Below, piece after piece: positions 61,726-64,000 of a DNA stretch of 64,000 bases. The stretch is from Limosilactobacillus reuteri subsp. reuteri (lineage in GTDB: Bacteria > Bacillota > Bacilli > Lactobacillales > Lactobacillaceae), in the NCBI RefSeq assembly GCF_000016825.1, contig NC_009513.1, forward strand, positions 1,434,501 through 1,498,500. The letters run 5' to 3'. Both the position numbers and the translations under genes were made by a program. Under the pieces are notes generated by a model. It was not told the origin of the DNA and ran no database searches. It saw only the letters and a list, made by a program, of their open reading frames with translations. The stretch's first letter is position 1. Every line of letters begins with the position of its first letter.

Positions 61726-63105
61726 TTAATCGTTTTGTGCTCGTTCCAGCACCGTTACTGACTCAACATGCGTCGTCTGTGGGAACTGGTCTACTGGCTG
61801 AATTGGCTTTGTTACATGGTAGCCTTGGTCAGCGAACCGCTTGATATCACGAACTAAAGTAGCTGGGTTGCAGGAAACATAAATCACTTTCTTCGGTCCC
61901 ATCTTACCAGTAGCTTCAATCAATGATTCAGCCAAGCCCTTCCGTGGTGGATCAACGATGACAACATCTGGTTTGAGCCCTTCTGCTTGCCACTTAGCAA
62001 ATTGTTCTTCCGCCTTACCAACAACAAATTTGGCGTTCTTAATACCATTCCGTTTAGCATTATGTTTGGCATCTTCAATCGCCGCTGGAACAATTTCGAC
62101 CCCGTAAACTTGCTTAGCGTGCTTAGCTACTGCCAGGGAAATCGTGCCAATTCCACAATAGGCATCAATGACGGTTTGATTACCGTCCAAGCCTGCATTG
62201 TCGATGGCTGTTTGGTAAAGGCGTTCAGTCTGTTGCGGATTAACCTGGTAGAAGGATAATGGTGAAATTGCAAAATCAATCCCGAGGAGCTGATCATGAA
62301 TTTCATCAGCACCCCATAACGTTTTATTCTTATTGCCGAGCAAGCGGTTCGTTCGCTTATCATTGATATTTTGCACAATACTTTTTACTTCTGGCACTCC
62401 GGCAACGATTCCGTCGACGATTTGCTTTTCCATTGGCAGCCGCTTCGTATTCGTGACTAAGACTACCATCATTTCATGGCTGTAGTATCCCCGCCGAACC
62501 ATTACTGTGCGAATCACGCCCTTACCAGTTTGTTCATCATATGGCGTAATGTGGTATTGTCGTAATAAGTCACGGACAACCACAATGGCCTTATCAATTT
62601 CTGGATCCTGGATATAGAAATCTTCAATGGGTACTAAATTGTGGCTCCCCCGCTTATAAAAACCGGTTTCTAATTGACCGTGGACCATTTTTACTGGTAC
62701 TTGGGCCTTGTTGCGGTAATGATAAGGCTTTTCCATCCCCATCGTTGGCAAAACTTCAATCTCATCTAAGTGGGCTTTAGCCAATAATTCTTGAATTTGA
62801 TGTTGCTTAAATTTCAGTTGAGCATCGTATTTCAAATGACCAAGTGGAGCGATTCCCGTTTGAATGTACTTTTTATCCTTAACATCAACGCGGTCTGGAC
62901 TCTTCGTCTGCCAGTCCATTACTCGTCCCCATGCAAAGTGGCTGGTTACTTTGGTGATCTTTACCGTAATCTCTTCACCAGGAAGGGCATTAGGAACAAA
63001 GACGGGAAAATCATCAATCTTAACGACCCCATTGCCTTCGTAAGATAAATCCACTACTTTTGCGGGATATTCTTCATTTTTATGTACTGGAATGTTTAGT
63101 TTCAA
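61726..63105 (-). CDS. rlmD: 23S rRNA (uracil-C5)-methyltransferase, RlmD/RumA family
   Basis: SAM-dependent methyltransferase for a uracil in 23S rRNA (U1939 type), 459 residues. It has an N-terminal TRAM domain (VVDLSYEGNGVVKIDDFPVF), then the SAM motif VIDAYCGIGTISLAVA, DPPRKG and the nucleophile Cys in YVSCNPATLVRDI. The four-cysteine iron-sulfur site of E. coli RumA is absent (APLGHLKYDAQL instead), as is common in lactobacilli. I use TTG 63105, seven bases behind GGAGG; the frame extends to 63168. Whether it modifies U747 or U1939 cannot be told. Confidence 0.88.
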   Translation of the reverse strand: MKLNIPVHKNEEYPAKVVDLSYEGNGVVKIDDFPVFVPNALPGEEITVKITKVTSHFAWGRVMDWQTKSPDRVDVKDKKYIQTGIAPLGHLKYDAQLKFKQHQIQELLAKAHLDEIEVLPTMGMEKPYHYRNKAQVPVKMVHGQLETGFYKRGSHNLVPIEDFYIQDPEIDKAIVVVRDLLRQYHITPYDEQTGKGVIRTVMVRRGYYSHEMMVVLVTNTKRLPMEKQIVDGIVAGVPEVKSIVQNINDKRTNRLLGNKNKTLWGADEIHDQLLGIDFAISPLSFYQVNPQQTERLYQTAIDNAGLDGNQTVIDAYCGIGTISLAVAKHAKQVYGVEIVPAAIEDAKHNAKRNGIKNAKFVVGKAEEQFAKWQAEGLKPDVVIVDPPRKGLAESLIEATGKMGPKKVIYVSCNPATLVRDIKRFADQGYHVTKPIQPVDQFPQTTHVESVTVLERAQND

Positions 63106-63145
63106 AGTTATTCCTCCATTAATTTCAACGTTACAAACTTCTCCT

Positions 63146-63196
63146 ATTATAACAAAACAAACGGCCAACTTCCTCTTTGTGAAGCTGACCGTTTAT
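63146..63196. repeat. Terminator repeat, copy 1
   Basis: 51 bases matching 63535-63585 with one mismatch. It forms an AAACGG...CCGTTT hairpin with T-rich tail for leftward transcripts. Here it ends the small-gene remnant and lies upstream of rlmD. Confidence 0.9.
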
Positions 63197-63319
63197 GCTT
63201 TTACGCAATGCTTTTCTAAAAAGTGCGAAATTTCTATCATTTCTTCTTCAGAATCGTCGGCTAAGGTTATTTGAACGACAAATGCCTCACCCTCATCTGC
63301 GTTTAAATGTAATTCCCAA
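63193..63319 (-). pseudogene. Open remnant following the 55-codon gene
   Basis: A frame of about 42 codons (SWELHLNADEGEAFVVQITL, then ISHFLEKHCVKA) ends at TAA 63193-63195 inside the terminator repeat. It has no start codon near its beginning, is shifted by one relative to the preceding small gene and begins at its stop. It is either a lost C-terminal part of that gene or a truncated second gene. Confidence 0.4.
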
Positions 63320-63487
63320 CTATTTATTCTTTAAGCACTCCATCAATTCTTTATTCTCATCAAATAGTTGATTAATCATTGTCAATATTTTATCGCTGCT
63401 CTGTTCTTTATCATTTTTAGTTAATTGCAGGTCAACAGAATTATCGGTTTTGAAGAATCTTGAACTATTATTTAATTCTCCCACATT
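63320..63487 (-). CDS. Small hypothetical protein, 55 residues
   Basis: ATG 63487 with GAGGTG upstream gives MWGELNNSSRFFKTDNSVDL... ending ELMECLKNK at TAG 63320. It is charged and helical; no family recognised. It lies between two copies of the same terminator, as though a small transcription unit was inserted or duplicated here. Confidence 0.5.
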   Translation of the reverse strand, partial: NVGELNNSSRFFKTDNSVDLQLTKNDKEQSSDKILTMINQLFDENKELMECLKNK

Positions 63488-63534
63488 ATCACCTCATAAT
63501 TACATTATAGAATAATGTAATCATAAATTTTCCA

Positions 63535-63585
63535 TTATAACAAAACAAACGGCCAACTTCCTCTTTGCGAAGCTGACCGTTTATT
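63535..63585. repeat. Terminator repeat, copy 2 (terminator of the kinase gene)
   Basis: 51 bases matching 63146-63196 with one mismatch (63569 versus 63180). On the minus strand AAACGGTCAGCTTC pairs with GGAAGTTGGCCGTTT, followed by GTTTTGTT, five bases after the diacylglycerol kinase stop. Confidence 0.9.
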
Positions 63586-63589
63586 TATT

Positions 63590-64000
63590 CTATTTCTTTT
63601 CGCGATCTTTATAATCGTCAATGCCATTCATAAAGTCTTTTTCAACCCGCTTAAAATCAGCTGAAGTTGTAATCGCATCTTCTGGAATCTCATCCAAGTT
63701 AGCAATTACTTCTAGGTGCTGTTTAAGGTTATGGAATTTCATTGGCGCATCGCCACCATATTCCCCGTCCAGGTTAACCATCAAGCGGTCATCCTTGTTT
63801 AGCGGAATAACTTCAATATCGGTTGCCTTAGCATAAATAATGCGCGGATCATCAAGGTGCTTTCCTTGAAGTGCCTTTGCCATTAAGCTGAGCATATCGA
63901 TCACGCTGCTCTTCTTGACGATAATCATCGTAAACTTTCCATCATCAAGTGAAGCATCCGGCACAATCTGTTCAAAACCGCCGACCGAATTAGTCAAGGC
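63590..64000 (-). CDS. Diacylglycerol kinase family lipid kinase, C-terminal part
   Basis: The gene continues past the right edge of the window; the last 136 or so codons are here. SVGGFEQIVPDASLDDGKFT is the conserved second-domain region of DagK/YerQ-type lipid kinases, followed by VIPLNKDDRLMVNLDGEYGG, the region near the active site. The family phosphorylates diacylglycerol for recycling in lipoteichoic-acid synthesis. Its neighbour rlmD and this kinase are commonly adjacent in lactobacilli. Confidence 0.85.
   Translation of the reverse strand, partial: ALTNSVGGFEQIVPDASLDDGKFTMIIVKKSSVIDMLSLMAKALQGKHLDDPRIIYAKATDIEVIPLNKDDRLMVNLDGEYGGDAPMKFHNLKQHLEVIANLDEIPEDAITTSADFKRVEKDFMNGIDDYKDREKK

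Noticed and set aside
1-64000. CRISPR array
   Set aside because: No regularly spaced identical repeats of 24-40 bases and no cas genes were seen; the repeats present are tandem, terminator or hsdS repeats.

Overview
The window reads as chromosome of a low-GC lactic acid bacterium, most probably Limosilactobacillus (Lactobacillus) reuteri or a close relative. The pointers are AT-rich DNA with AAGGAGG-type ribosome binding sites, frequent TTG/GTG starts, and gene families typical of heterofermentative lactobacilli: a YjeM-like transporter, a DUF1659/DUF2922 pair, L-hydroxyisocaproate-type dehydrogenase, stand-alone GshA, an FLP-type redox regulator and LytTR/DUF3021 modules. The species call is inference; no rRNA is present. 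|| LAYOUT. 0-4.4 kb: tail of a surface-polysaccharide cluster read leftwards (DUF4422 glycosyltransferase, GT2, priming sugar transferase, UDP-galactopyranose mutase), then recX. 4.5-26 kb: mostly core housekeeping and metabolism. It includes two amino-acid permeases (one followed by a PLP aminotransferase), methionine aminopeptidase, flavodoxin, GtrA, UDP-GlcNAc 2-epimerase, tRNA-Arg(CCU), a DEAD-box helicase, a LOG protein plus 2-hydroxyacid dehydrogenase, GshA, acetyltransferases, a Bax-inhibitor family protein and a cell-wall amidase. 26-44 kb: a worn accessory stretch. An LLM oxidoreductase is split by a decayed TnpB-only element. Rpn, AAA-ATPase, flavin reductase and lipoprotein-like genes are broken. 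It also holds an intact primase-helicase of the TOTE type and an ABC exporter with a LytTR/DUF3021 switch. 44-48 kb: a compact redox/metal operon (P-type ATPase, HMA protein, Dps, FLP) in which two near-perfect FNR/FLP boxes sit at the same spacing from two promoters; the ATPase is frameshifted. 48-50.3 kb: a group II intron with its reverse transcriptase, placed directly behind the terminator of an isochorismatase-family gene. 51-59 kb: a type I restriction-modification locus (hsdM, hsdS, tyrosine recombinase, second hsdS, hsdR) with three pairs of direct repeats. 59-61.5 kb: a 770-bp stretch without genes, then an unrecognised 402-residue protein with an internal duplication and HEPN-like look, then a broken small membrane protein. 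61.7-64 kb: RlmD-type rRNA methyltransferase, a duplicated terminator around a small gene, and a diacylglycerol kinase running off the edge. || HOW IT WORKS TOGETHER. The most coherent circuit is the FLP operon: the thiol-switch regulator at the operon's end probably controls its own metal-efflux and iron-storage genes through the two boxes. The best defence candidates are the TOTE-like primase-helicase with its small upstream partner, the type I system with switchable specificity subunits, and the duplicated HEPN-like protein beside it. Several genes have single lesions (nonsense or one frameshift) and could be recent losses or sequencing errors.
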